DNA of 64,000 nucleotides from CAJQHK01 sp038142525 (GTDB lineage: Bacteria > Pseudomonadota > Alphaproteobacteria > Rickettsiales > UBA1997): assembly GCA_038142525.1 (NCBI GenBank), contig JAYQKE010000015.1:372001-436000 (forward strand). The letters run 5' to 3'. The notes beneath the pieces are model-generated. The model was given only the letters and a program-made list of their open reading frames with translations. It was not told where the DNA came from and did not search any database. Each line of letters opens with the position of its first letter. Position 1 is the stretch's first letter. The position numbers and the translations under genes are program-made. Of the stretch, positions 30,231 through 39,867 are shown piece by piece.

Positions 30231-31584
30231 AGGAACCTCTGATTTTCCTATTTAATTTTGTCTATTTTTTCATTTTTCAGAAAAAATTTTTATAATTTGG
30301 ATAAAGATTGCTAATTTTGTTAAAAATTAACAATCTTTATCCAAATTTAGGCATTATTTGTGGTAATTTCTCTAGTTTCTTGTCTAATTTTACCATTTTT
30401 GGCTAAATTAGACACATTTATCCCTTGTTACGCTGTATTTGGTAGTATTTTTCTAACCATATAGAGATTAGCAAGGGATGATAGCATTTGTAATTGATTA
30501 GTATTCTTTTGTAAACCATTATATCTAACCTTTCTATAGCCCCAAAGATGCTTTATAATTTGAAATGGATGTTCAACTTTAGCTCGAACTGATGAAAATT
30601 GTTTATTCCTCTTTTTTTGCTTATTTGAAAGTTTTTTGTTAGATTTAGCTCTATTGGTTATACCATAAAATATATTGTGATTCCTACAAAATCTTTTTAT
30701 TGCCTTATCATCATAGGCCTTGTCACCAAATAAAGAAGTTTCATCACCATGTAATAACTCCTCTGTTTTAGTAGAATCATGATCTTTAGCTGTCGTCGTG
30801 ACAATAGAATGAATAATTGGCTTACCCTTAGTTTGCACACCAATATGAGACTTCATGCCAAAATAATAATTCTTCCCTTTCTTGGTAGAAGACATCTCTT
30901 GGTCCCTTTTCCTCTTCTTGTTTTTTGTGCTAGTTGGAGCAGATATTAATGTCGCATCAGTTATCGTACCCTCCTTCAACAAAAGATCATTCTCTTCAAG
31001 ATATGAATTTACCTCGTTAAATATAATCGACGATAAATTATGCTTTTCCAATAAATGACGGAATCTCAATATCACAGTCTCATCCGGAACATTATCAATA
31101 CCAATATCAATATTTAAGAATTTTTGAAAACTTATTCTATCATATATAGCATCCTCCATAGCTGGATCACTAAGACCAAACCACTGCTGTAACAAATGAA
31201 TCTTAAATATTAATAATAAATCTGTCACCTTCCTGCCACCGTAATCACTAGTACCATTAGGATAAAAAGGCTCTATCTTATCAATCAATCTTTGCCATGG
31301 AATAATATCCGTCATTTGATTAAGAAACTTCTCCGCTCTTAATTTTCTACCAGAAATTGCTAATGAAAAAAATGATTGCTGGGTTGCCATAATTATATAT
31401 TTTATTTGAATTTAATATATCAATAATAAGCAAAAAAGCTAGATAAATCAAGCTTTTCTGGCTATTTTTATCAAATAAATTCAAACAAAATTTTATAAAA
31501 TAACTTTGCTAAACTTTGGCAAAAATAACAAAATTAAACAGTTTCAAATCTATAAATTAGATAATTGGTTTTTCAGAGGTTCCT
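30231..31584 (-). mobile_element. IS5-family element B, complete, inverted relative to A
   Basis: It is a full-length copy of about 1354 bp with termini GGAACCTCTGATT... and ...GGTTTTTCAGAGGTTCC. Together with element A it forms a large inverted repeat (about 880 bp arms). The outer TAAA duplication spans A and B as one unit. Confidence 0.9.
30428..31390 (-). CDS. IS5-family transposase, intact
   Basis: A 320-residue DDE transposase, identical in translation to the copy at 40564-41526. Catalytic Asp in ITDATLIS and GDKAYDDK, Glu in RAKVEHPFQIIKHL. The N-terminal domain MATQQSFFSLAISGRK is typical of the IS5 subgroup. No frameshift. Confidence 0.93.
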   Translation of the reverse strand: MATQQSFFSLAISGRKLRAEKFLNQMTDIIPWQRLIDKIEPFYPNGTSDYGGRKVTDLLLIFKIHLLQQWFGLSDPAMEDAIYDRISFQKFLNIDIGIDNVPDETVILRFRHLLEKHNLSSIIFNEVNSYLEENDLLLKEGTITDATLISAPTSTKNKKRKRDQEMSSTKKGKNYYFGMKSHIGVQTKGKPIIHSIVTTTAKDHDSTKTEELLHGDETSLFGDKAYDDKAIKRFCRNHNIFYGITNRAKSNKKLSNKQKKRNKQFSSVRAKVEHPFQIIKHLWGYRKVRYNGLQKNTNQLQMLSSLANLYMVRKILPNTA

Positions 31585-32330
31585 AAAAGCTATTTGTTTA
31601 AATCTACTCAAAGCAGTTAATAAAATAAAAGCATTGGTGCCACCAAAACAACTGGAATTAGGATAATTGTGTCCAAAATCCACAAAACAACAAAGAATAC
31701 CACAAAAACACCGAAATAACCAATATTTTTGCCAATAAATTGTCAAAAATATCAAAAAATACAGTTTTTTCCAAAAATTTCCTTCAAAAAAATATTCTGA
31801 AGGAAAATTAGAGAAAAATCAATGATTTATGCAAAGGTCTTGATGGGTTTAGTGATAAATATGGTTTTTCATATGAAGATTTTATCTCTAATTCTGCAGG
31901 ACAATTATTAGCCTATTATTTAGAAAATAACCCTAAAATAGACAGTAAAATAGATTTTCGCCTTGAATATAATCCGCAAAACGGACTCACTTCCGATCCA
32001 TTTACCGATTACCATTCAACAAAATATCTTATAGCATTAAAAATGGCAGGTTTTGAGAGGTTAAATCAAGGTTTAACAAAATATTTAGAATTGCATTTTG
32101 GCTATTATGCTCGTGGCTATGGCAAGAGTCATTTGAACAATGAGCGTAATTTGTACGCTGGGATTGGCATTAATTTGGCAGAAATTTTCAAAAACCTATC
32201 TTTACACAAAACTTCCAAAATATTTAATTATTATCAAACACCTCACAGTTATATTGAAAAATCTTCTAGATTGCCTATTAACCCCTAATGAGATTGCCCA
32301 CAATGCTTCATTTATATTTAATTTAGGTAA

Positions 32331-32683
32331 GGTGAAGGGCTGTAAGCCGGATTCTGTACCGATATAACTCGGTGATAGTCATTCATCTAGGATTGTTGTC
32401 ACCAACAACCTCAAGCAACCTACCCAGACATGATGTGTAAAAGGGGATACGCATATCTCTATTTGGTTTTGCTCCAGACGGGGTTTACCTATATTATTGT
32501 TACCAACAATATATGTGAGCTCTTACCTCACATTTTCACCCTTACCATAAATGGCGGTATATTTTCTTTAAGCACTGTTCCGTCATTAGTAATAAATTAC
32601 CAATGCCCAGCTATTAACTGGCATCTTCCCTTTAGGAGTCCGGACTTTCCTCTTGTAAAAAAACAAGCGACTACCCACCCTTC
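32331..32683 (-). ncRNA. rnpB: RNase P RNA
   Basis: The catalytic RNA of RNase P, about 353 nt, class A. On the minus strand it starts GAAGGGTGGGTAGTCGC, continues with the conserved GAGGAAAGTCCGGACTCC, and near the 3' end has ACAGAATCCGGCTTAC (the tRNA CCA-interacting region). It lies just downstream of hslU. Open frames in this stretch are not genes. Confidence 0.95.
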
Positions 32684-32741
32684 AAAAAAAATTCTAGTAA
32701 TTATATTATGATTTTCAATAGGGAGTTTTCAAACGACCCCA

Positions 32742-34069
32742 TTATAGAATGAAGCGGGAAAGATCTATCTTACCACCAACCAATTCTTTTAAAGCCTTAT
32801 CAACAAATTTTTGGTCAACTTTAACCTTAAGTTTTTTCTTACAATTGCAATTTTTAAAACTGATCTCTTCTAGGATTTTTTCAAGCAAAGTATATAATCT
32901 TCTAGCACCAATATTTTCCACTTCAGAATTTAATTTATAGGACATTTTGGCAATTTGTTTTACACCGTCATCAGTAAAATCAAGCTCAACATTTTCAACC
33001 TGCATCAAAGCAACATATTGTTTAATCAAACTACACTCTGGTTCAATTAAAATTCTAACCAAGTCTTTTTCCGTTAAAGGTTGCAATTCAACTCTAATTG
33101 GAAATCTACCCTGTAATTCTGGAAGCAAATCAGATGGTTTGGCAATGTGAAACGCACCCGATGCAATAAATAAAATATGATCAGTTTTGATTGGACCATG
33201 TTTGGTGTTTACTGTTGTTCCTTCTATGAGAGGTAATAAATCTCTTTGCACACCCTCTCTTGAAACTTCACCACCCTTATTGTTAGCGCCTTTAGCACAA
33301 ATCTTATCAAATTCATCAATAAAAACAATTGCCTCATTTTCAACTAAATCAACTGCAATTCTAGTAATTTCATCCTTATCGATTAAGTCTTCAGACTCCT
33401 CATCAATTAAAATTTTCTTAGCATCAATAATTTTTAATTTTGTTTTTTTTTTTTTATCACCGCCAATTGCTTTGCCAATTATATCACCAATATTGACCAT
33501 ACTAGCTTGGGCACCAGGAATATCAAAACTTGAAGAGAATGGTGAAGGATTATAGCTCTCTCTAATTTCAACTTCTATTTCCTTATCATCAAGATAATCT
33601 GTTTCTAATAATTTTTTAAATTTTTCTTTAGTTTCTTCCGAAGATTCTTCGCCAACCAAAGCGTTTAAAATAGTTTCTTTAGCCTTTTCTCTTGCCCGCT
33701 CCTCAACTTCTTCTCTTTTTTATTACTAACTTGATTTATAGAAATCTCTACTAAATCTCTAATTATTGATTCAACATCACGACCAACATAACCAACTTCT
33801 GTAAATTTTGTTGCCTCAACCTTAATAAAGGGAGCATCAACCAATTTGGCTAATCTTCTAGCAATTTCAGTTTTACCAACACCAGTTGGGCCAATTGAAA
33901 GAATGTTTTTTGGCACAATTTCGTCCTTCATTGGGCTTTCCACCTGTTTTCTTCTATATCTATTTCTAAGAGAAATTGCTACTGACTTTTTAGCCAAATC
34001 TTGACCAACTATATATCTATCTAGCTCTTCAACTATTTCTTTTGGTGTTAGATTAATTTTATTATTCAT
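32742..34069 (-). CDS. hslU: HslU, ATPase subunit of the HslUV protease, one frameshift
   Basis: HslU unfolds substrates for the HslV peptidase. It starts NLTPKEIVEELDRYIVGQ, with Walker A GPTGVGKTEIARR and Walker B VFIDEFDKI, and ends ELVGGKIDLSRFIL, all typical. A single shift occurs near 33720 in an A6 run; on either side the residues read ISINQVSN and KREEVEERAREKAKETI. It could be poly-A slippage, an error or a mutation. hslV is not adjacent. Confidence 0.92.
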
Positions 34070-34134
34070 AATGTTTTGATTTAAAAAAAAACTTTCCTTA
34101 AAATTAAGAACTCAGAAAAAAATAATGGCAAACA

Positions 34135-34627
34135 GTGCAAAAATCAATTTATAAAAATATATTTCTAAAATTATTAGCTATATTTTTTACAATGCTAAAT
34201 ATAGATAATGTCCATATTTTTAACAATATAAACCTTTTACCAAATCTTGATATAATGCTAATTTTCTTTTTTACAATATGTAGAAGAGGAATATTCCCAA
34301 TTTGGTTTATATTTCTTTTAGGTATATGGTCAGACTCTCTAACAAACTTACCTATAGGATTATCATCTTTATTATATATAATTTTGATTAAAATATTTCT
34401 ATTTATCAGTTATCCAGAAAATAATATCTATGATTTTAAAAAAAAATATTATCCTATTTTCTGTATTTCTAGCTTCTCTATCTCTATTGAGGTTAGGCTT
34501 TTTATCAATCTATAATAACCAAATTTATAACATATATAATTTTATTATAGAATTGATTATATCTATAATAATTTACATTATATTGAGTACAATTTTATTC
34601 AAATATAATAAAGATATATCCAACTAG
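34135..34627 (+). CDS. mreD: MreD-like rod-shape protein, one frameshift
   Basis: A small polytopic membrane protein with the MreD pattern LPNLDIMLIFFFTICRRG, FPIWFIFLLGIWSD and LPIGLSSLL. About 160 residues when the frame is corrected at the A9 run near 34440, after which it continues IILFSVFLASLSLLR. MreD works with MreB/MreC in guiding peptidoglycan synthesis. mreB and mreC are not seen next to it. The identification rests on motif and topology. Confidence 0.6.
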
Positions 34628-34641
34628 GCTAAAACAATCTT

Positions 34642-34756
34642 AAGGAACCTCTGAAAAACTAAAATATGATTTAGTAAAATTGATCTTTTTGGTCCTTTTT
34701 TGCATTAAATTAAGTCGCTTCGCTCCGACTTTTAAGAATTTCTTGCAATTATTTTA
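34642..34756. repeat. short IS5-terminus-like sequence next to IS5 copy C
   Basis: AGGAACCTCTGAAAAACTAAAA begins at 34643 and resembles the left end of the IS5 elements. It is followed by about 90 bases of unrelated sequence up to the real IS5-C terminus. Similar sequences lie at 11122-11150 and 45752-45780. Confidence 0.45.
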
Positions 34757-36109
34757 AGGAACCTCTGATTTTCCTATTTAATTTTGTCTATTTTTTCATT
34801 TTTCAGAAAAAATTTTTATAATTTGGATAAAGATTGCTAATTTTGTTAAAAATTAACAATCTTTATCCAAATTTAGGCATTATTTGTGGTAATTTCTCTA
34901 GTTTCTTGTCTAATTTTACCATTTTTGGCTAAATTAGACACATTTATCCCTTGTTACGCTGTATTTGGTAGTATTTTTCTAACCATATAGAGATTAGCAA
35001 GGGATGATAGCATTTGTAATTGATTAGTATTCTTTTGTAAACCATTATATCTAACCTTTCTATAGCCCCAAAGATGCTTTATAATTTGAAATGGATGTTC
35101 AACTTTAGCTCGAACTGATGAAAATTGTTTATTCCTCTTTTTTTGCTTATTTGAAAGTTTTTTGTTAGATTTAGCTCTATTGGTTATACCATAAAATATA
35201 TTGTGATTCCTACAAAATCTTTTTATTGCCTTATCATCATAGGCCTTGTCACCAAATAAAGAAGTTTCATCACCATGTAATAACTCCTCTGTTTTAGTAG
35301 AATCATGATCTTTAGCTGTCGTCGTGACAATAGAATGAATAATTGGCTTACCCTTAGTTTGCACACCAATATGAGACTTCATGCCAAAATAATAATTCTT
35401 CCCTTTCTTGGTAGAAGACATCTCTTGGTCCCTTTTCCTCTTCTTGTTTTTTGTGCTAGTTGGAGCAGATATTAATGTCGCATCAGTTATCGTACCCTCC
35501 TTCAACAAAAGATCATTCTCTTCAAGATATGAATTTACCTCGTTAAATATAATCGACGATAAATTATGCTTTTCCAATAAATGACGGAATCTCAATATCA
35601 CAGTCTCATCCGGAACATTATCAATACCAATATCAATATTTAAGAATTTTTGAAAACTTATTCTATCATATATAGCATCCTCCATAGCTGGATCACTAAG
35701 ACCAAACCACTGCTTAACAAATGAATCTTAAATATTAATAATAAATCTGTCACCTTCCTGCCACCGTAATCACTAGTACCATTAGGATAAAAAGGCTCTA
35801 TCTTATCAATCAATCTTTGCCATGGAATAATATCCGTCATTTGATTAAGAAACTTCTCCGCTCTTAATTTTCTACCAGAAATTGCTAATGAAAAAAATGA
35901 TTGCTGGGTTGCCATAATTATATATTTTATTTGAATTTAATATATCAATAATAAGCAAAAAAGCTAGATAAATCAAGCTTTTCTGGCTATTTTTATCAAA
36001 TAAATTCAAACAAAATTTTATAAAATAACTTTGCTAAACTTTGGCAAAAATAACAAAATTAAACAGTTTCAAATCTATAAATTAGATAATTGGTTTTTCA
36101 GAGGTTCCT
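34757..36109 (-). mobile_element. IS5-family element C
   Basis: A full-length copy of about 1353 bp with matching termini. TTAA precedes the left GGAACC and follows the right GGTTCC, so it has a clean 4-bp target duplication. Confidence 0.92.
34954..35915 (-). pseudogene. IS5-family transposase with one frameshift
   Basis: Otherwise identical to the intact 320-residue copies, but one G is missing near 35714 (CTTAAC where the others have CTGTAAC), which breaks the frame after IHLL. The catalytic residues are downstream of the break. Confidence 0.9.
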
Positions 36110-36155
36110 TAAGAATCTGATATCATTATCTTTATTAAGCTAAATTGTAGTAATT

Positions 36156-37184
36156 ATGCCAACAAGTTCATCAGGATCGCCAGGTTATAAAGATAGTAAA
36201 GGAAGTCATCAAAAACCTTCTGGAGAAAGTTCATCAAGTCATTTGACAAGCCCAACAAAACCTCCTGAAGATCAATGCCGTAATGTTGTAACTATGGTGA
36301 TGAGAGATTTTTTTAGAAATAATTTTCAATATCCAGAATTTAAAGAAAAACAAAGAGCGGGAAAAAAAGGAAATTATGGATTATCGGAAGCAGAATTAGA
36401 GTTAGTTGCAATACATGATGCTAAATATGAACAATTATCTCGTAATCCAGATATTGCACCAAATAAAGAAAATTTTAGTATTCTTGTTGGAGAGGTAGTA
36501 TTTAGATTAGGGGAAGGAAGATTAGAAAAATTGCCTATATCTAAACCAATAAATCCAGGAGAAGATATGGCAGAGCCAGTCTATTCTATTGATTCAAAGA
36601 AAACATTACAAGGAGATAGATTAGATAGCCTAGAAAGGCGTATGGTAGAGTTCTTATTAACAGATGAAGGTAATAAATGGATTCAAGATGGATCAGATCT
36701 GTCTAAAGCAAAAGGAAGTGGAAAAGGTCATATTTCAGTATTTGGATCTATTACAGAAAAGGTTAAAGAAATAGGAAAGGGAAGATTTTCAGATGAGCTA
36801 ATAAAGCAAACGATAATTGATGTTAGAGGTCATGCAGAAGAGGCAATGATGCAAATTATTGAAAGTGAAGAATTTGTTAAAAAATTCCAAAATAAAGTTA
36901 AAGAACTTTATAGTAAACATGGTAATATAAATGCTGAATTACTATTCCAGTCTACCAAAGAAGTTTGTCAAATATGTCAGCCCCAATTAAAACATATTGA
37001 AGGATTTCTACAACAAAAGGCTCAAGAGATATTAGATATAACAGATAGAGAGCAAATTTCACAATTATCACCTTCCTCGCTATCAGCAACTTCTACACTA
37101 GCAAAAGTAAAATTATCAATTACATCAAGATTAAAATCATCAGATCGTGACCATACCTTACGCCGACAATTAACAGAGACATAG
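36156..37184 (+). CDS. hypothetical protein with disordered N-terminus, 342 residues
   Basis: I do not recognise a family. Residues 1-40 are Ser/Pro/Gly-rich (SSSGSPGYKD, SGESSSSHLTSP). A charged helical region follows (RDFFRNNFQYPEFKEK, SDELIKQTIIDVRGHAEE), and the end is again Ser-rich. It has no signal peptide or membrane helix. A Gln-rich coiled coil is still readable downstream in broken frames, so the original protein was longer. Its composition is similar to host-directed effectors, but no domain supports that. Confidence 0.6.
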   Translation: MPTSSSGSPGYKDSKGSHQKPSGESSSSHLTSPTKPPEDQCRNVVTMVMRDFFRNNFQYPEFKEKQRAGKKGNYGLSEAELELVAIHDAKYEQLSRNPDIAPNKENFSILVGEVVFRLGEGRLEKLPISKPINPGEDMAEPVYSIDSKKTLQGDRLDSLERRMVEFLLTDEGNKWIQDGSDLSKAKGSGKGHISVFGSITEKVKEIGKGRFSDELIKQTIIDVRGHAEEAMMQIIESEEFVKKFQNKVKELYSKHGNINAELLFQSTKEVCQICQPQLKHIEGFLQQKAQEILDITDREQISQLSPSSLSATSTLAKVKLSITSRLKSSDRDHTLRRQLTET

Positions 37185-37654
37185 ACCCCATACAATCTGA
37201 AGCTAATAGAGAGCTAAAGCAGGAGAAGTTGATCCAGATATATCTCAGCAATATACAATATGTGCCAATACAATAATAAAGAAAGCTGTTTCTATTGCTG
37301 ATTCTTTAAATAGTGAAGAAATAAGAGCCAGATTTATTAAACAACAAAGAGAGTTTGATTTATTTAAACAACAAACACAACAGCAAATAGAACAACAAAA
37401 GCTTGAATCACAGCAATGAGAAGCTAGGTTCAGCAACAGATAGAACAACAGAGAATTGAAGCACAGCAACGAGAAGCACAAGCACAGCAACAGATAGATG
37501 AGCTACGAATTGCTGTAGCGACTTTGAGTGGAGCAAAGGCCAAATCATCTTCTCCAGCAGTAGCAAGTAACCCTCCATCTCAATCTGTTTATACTGCTAG
37601 AGCTACTCAAGAAGAAACTAGAAGCCTATCACCAGATAGATCTGGAGAAAGACA
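37185..37654 (+). pseudogene. decayed Gln-rich coiled-coil 3' part of the preceding gene
   Basis: Readable pieces are IIKKAVSIADSLN, RFIKQQREFDLFKQQ and TQQQIEQQKLESQQ, then after a TGA and a shift QQQIEQQRIEAQQRE, DELRIAVATLSGAK and ATQEETRSLSPDR. The pieces form one Gln/Glu-rich coiled coil interrupted by stops and indels. It ends at the IS256-associated repeat at 37655. Confidence 0.5.
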
Positions 37655-37850
37655 GGGAATGTCCAATCCCCTGTGTCAATTTAATTTTTTTCAAATTTTG
37701 CCTTAATAATTTTATTAAGAATTGAGATTTTATTTTTATAAGATTTTAAGCGTAGCGTATCTTGTAAAAATATAAATCCAATTTTTAAGATAATTTTTGG
37801 CAAAAATTTGTTTTCCATTTTTTTTAGATTTAGATTAATATATTGTTATA
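37655..37850. repeat. 197-bp repeat, copy 2 (IS256 end without the transposase)
   Basis: Near-identical to 1734-1930. Here the IS256 transposase that should follow is gone and an IS3 element begins at 37856, so the IS256 was cut away by a later rearrangement. A stray internal piece of IS256 lies at 39741-39867. Confidence 0.8.
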
Positions 37851-38036
37851 AGAACTGCACCCATTTGTTAGACCATTACCTCTTTAAAAGTCATAGACTT
37901 TTTTCTTTAAATTCGGTGTAGAAATTTTTGAATTTTCTGAAATTTTAGAATGGCCCTAAATAGCCAAATTCGTAGAAATTTCTGGAAAATTATAAAATTT
38001 CGTATTTCATATTTTAGATTTTAATTATTTTTTATT

Positions 38037-38873
38037 TTAAAATCTAATTCTTTTTCTCTTACTGTCATCATTATAGTAAATTTGACTAGGAGTTTTGTAA
38101 TTCAAAGATTGATGAGGTCTTTGATAATTATAAAAATGGATAAATCTTGTTATTTGCCTCTTTAATTCTTCTATATTATCAGGAGGATTGAGAAAAATTT
38201 GTTCATATTTTACAGTTCTCCAGAATCTTTCAATAATTACATTGTCTACCCACCTACCTTTTCCATCCATTGATATTTGAATATTTCGTTTTTTTAATTC
38301 ATTTATCCAATTACCGCTGGTAAATTGAGATCCTTGATCAGTATTAATAATTGTTGGAATAATTTTATGATTTTTTATTCCCTTTTTTAATATTTCAACA
38401 CAATTATTAGTTTCCATAGAAATTGATAATTTTGATGCAACAACAAATCTAGAACTCCAATCAATTAGCGACATTAAATAAACAAATCCTACTGGTGTTT
38501 TGATGTAAGTTATATCAATTGCCCAAGTGTGATTTGGCTTATCTATTTTAGATTTATCTTCTAATAAATAAGGATATTTGTAATCTTTTTTATTGATGAT
38601 TGTTGTCTTTTTCTTTGGATAAAGAGCTTTAATCTTTAGAACTCTCATTAATCTAAGAATCTTCTTGCGATTAATTTTATTATTATGATTTCTATCTTGA
38701 TTGATTATTTCTGTAATTCTTCTATATCCGAAAAATTGATATTTACTCCAGATATTATGAATATCTTTGCATAAACTATTAATCTTAGAAATATCAATCC
38801 TAGATTTATAATAAAAATTAGATCTATTAATATCTAACAATCTACATCTATTTCTGACAGCTAAATTATACAT
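38037..38873 (-). CDS. IS3-family transposase OrfB
   Basis: A 278-residue integrase-core protein with DDE residues in AIDITYIKTP, NTDQGSQF and VIIERFWR. It is expected to be made as an OrfAB fusion, since the frame is open upstream into the orfA frameshift site (readable as SGQLDYSKKIKFLK). Confidence 0.92.
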   Translation of the reverse strand: MYNLAVRNRCRLLDINRSNFYYKSRIDISKINSLCKDIHNIWSKYQFFGYRRITEIINQDRNHNNKINRKKILRLMRVLKIKALYPKKKTTIINKKDYKYPYLLEDKSKIDKPNHTWAIDITYIKTPVGFVYLMSLIDWSSRFVVASKLSISMETNNCVEILKKGIKNHKIIPTIINTDQGSQFTSGNWINELKKRNIQISMDGKGRWVDNVIIERFWRTVKYEQIFLNPPDNIEELKRQITRFIHFYNYQRPHQSLNYKTPSQIYYNDDSKRKRIRF

Positions 38874-38914
38874 ATCTGATGATAATTTTAGAAATTTGAT
38901 TTTCTTAGAATAAT

Positions 38915-39223
38915 CTAACTGTCCAGAAACTTTTTTAAGAAATCTCTTTCCATTGTTAATTGACCTATTTTCTTATATAATTTATCAATTTCTTTATCCT
39001 TCTTTTTTTGTTCTTTTTTACTTAATTTTTCTTCTTTAGATAACTTAGAATCAGAAAATATATCATTACCGCTAGCTTTAAACTGCTTAACCCATTTATG
39101 TAATGTTGATTTAGCAATATCATATTCGCTACAAATCTGATAAATTGTATAATTTTCGGATAAATATTTCATTACAACTTTAAACTTAAAATCAGAATTA
39201 TATTTTTTAATTTCTTTTGACAT
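38915..39223 (-). CDS. IS3-family transposase OrfA
   Basis: A 102-residue helix-turn-helix protein (YNSDFKFKVVMKYL, SEYDIAKSTLHKWVKQF) with a leucine-zipper-like end MERDFLKK. It ends after a slippery A-AAA-AAG heptamer (38930-38936) in the right phase for -1 frameshifting into orfB. Confidence 0.9.
   Translation of the reverse strand: MSKEIKKYNSDFKFKVVMKYLSENYTIYQICSEYDIAKSTLHKWVKQFKASGNDIFSDSKLSKEEKLSKKEQKKKDKEIDKLYKKIGQLTMERDFLKKFLDS
38930..38936 (-). promoter_or_regulatory. programmed -1 frameshift site of the IS3 element
   Basis: The sequence reads TTA AAA AAG in the orfA frame, giving the A-AAA-AAG heptamer. A -1 shift leads directly into the open frame that continues into OrfB. This is the standard IS3 mechanism. 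Confidence 0.8.
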
Positions 39224-39352
39224 AATTTATTAAATTAAATTTTTAATTAACAGATGAAAAAATATTAGCATATTTTTCCATCTTCCAAATCGAAATTTAA
39301 AGAAATTATAGTCTATGAAATTTAAAAATTAATGGTCTGAATTTTAGGGGGC

Positions 39353-39740
39353 ATTTCTGTAGCCACTACCAAAAGATACAATTTCCCTCTCCTTAAATGG
39401 TTGTGCCATAACCCTTTTTGGATTGGAAATAACTTTTCCATTTAAATCTCTCTTTCTTCGATTTTTTACCTCCTGAAATATTCCAGCTTCTTTATCTAGG
39501 ACAATTCCAAGATATTTGCTGTCTTTTTTGGAATGTTGTTTCTTTTTATCCCAATAGGCCGTTATTTCATATGCATATTCCCTGTCTCCAACTTTTTTGT
39601 ATCTGATATAGCTCATAATCGTGAGTAAAGAATTAATAATAGGCACGAGTATATAGAACTAAAAAGTCGGTTGCAAGCTTTTATTTGCTTAGATTAATGT
39701 TTTTTTAAGGACTATCTGGGTAAAGATATGGGAATTTAAG
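39353..39740 (-). mobile_element. IS1634-family fragment A with its transposase N-terminus
   Basis: The transposase start MSYIRYKKVGDREYAYEI is at 39616; the reading continues through KKDSKYLGIVLDKE to MAQPFKEREIVSFGSGY and is cut by the IS3 end at 39352. The outer terminus GGGTAAAGATATGGGAATTTAAG ends at 39740. Compared with the 3310-4046 copy, this one has no frameshift in the shared part. Confidence 0.8.
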
Positions 39741-39867
39741 GTAAAAAAGATATTTTAGGAATTTATCTTCAAGAGTCAGAGGGAGCTAATTTTTGGCTTA
39801 ATATTTTAACTGATTTACAAAATAGAGGTATAAAAGACGTATTGATTGCTTGTGTCGATGGCTTAAA
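39741..39867 (+). mobile_element. 127-bp internal piece of an IS256 transposase gene
   Basis: Translates GKKDILGIYLQESEG to LIACVDGL, the same as residues around the second catalytic Asp of the transposase at 1931-3208. Both sides end directly at IS1634 termini facing each other. Confidence 0.88.

Larger units (their letters stand above)
29167..31841. mobile_element. outer insertion element in the DUF2279 gene, itself hit by IS5
   Basis: The ends are inverted repeats AAGACCTTTGCATA(G/A)ATCATT, flanked by a 5-bp duplication GATGG (29162-29166 and 31842-31846). Without the IS5 sequences it is about 440 bp. It then holds a short open frame that starts MVTFASISIQERL, joins KAICLNLLKAVNK across the IS5 site and ends KQLELG, which looks like an internally deleted transposase. 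A strong hairpin at 29246-29293 (AACAGCAATAAAGCTAG and its complement) lies near the left end. I do not recognise the family. Confidence 0.7.
28786..32288 (+). pseudogene. DUF2279-family predicted lipoprotein/periplasmic protein, split by nested insertions
   Basis: The 5' part (to 29166) reads FAFIPFNIYAEQ (signal-like), LSGAILGYGFVNWDYG, HAYGAYLTSRLSN and ends TEIGDG. The 3' part (from 31847) reads FSDKYGFSYEDFI, DYHSTKYLIALKMAG, FGYYARGYG and RNLYAGIGINLAE. Joining the two across the 2.7-kb insertion restores EIGDGFSDKYGFSYED, the core of DUF2279 (YfiM-like) proteins. The start codon is unclear because the MITE abuts it, and single-base shifts occur near 28885 and 29010. Confidence 0.78.
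37856..39352 (-). mobile_element. IS3-family insertion sequence with two overlapping frames
   Basis: The termini are TGCACCCATTTGTTAGACCATTA and, inverted, TGCCCCCTAAAATTCAGACCATTA. It contains orfA and orfB with a programmed frameshift site. No target duplication is seen: the left side is IS256 sequence, the right side IS1634. Confidence 0.88.

Noticed and set aside
32430..32711. Open frame of 93 codons on the plus strand
   Set aside because: It lies on the opposite strand of the RNase P RNA gene; the conserved RNA blocks explain the sequence.
33715..33726. Programmed -1 ribosomal frameshift in hslU
   Set aside because: The A-AAA-AAG heptamer is not in the needed phase relative to the upstream frame.
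37856..39352. Composite transposon made of the IS3 and neighbouring ISs
   Set aside because: The flanking elements differ in family and orientation, and there is no cargo gene or common target duplication.
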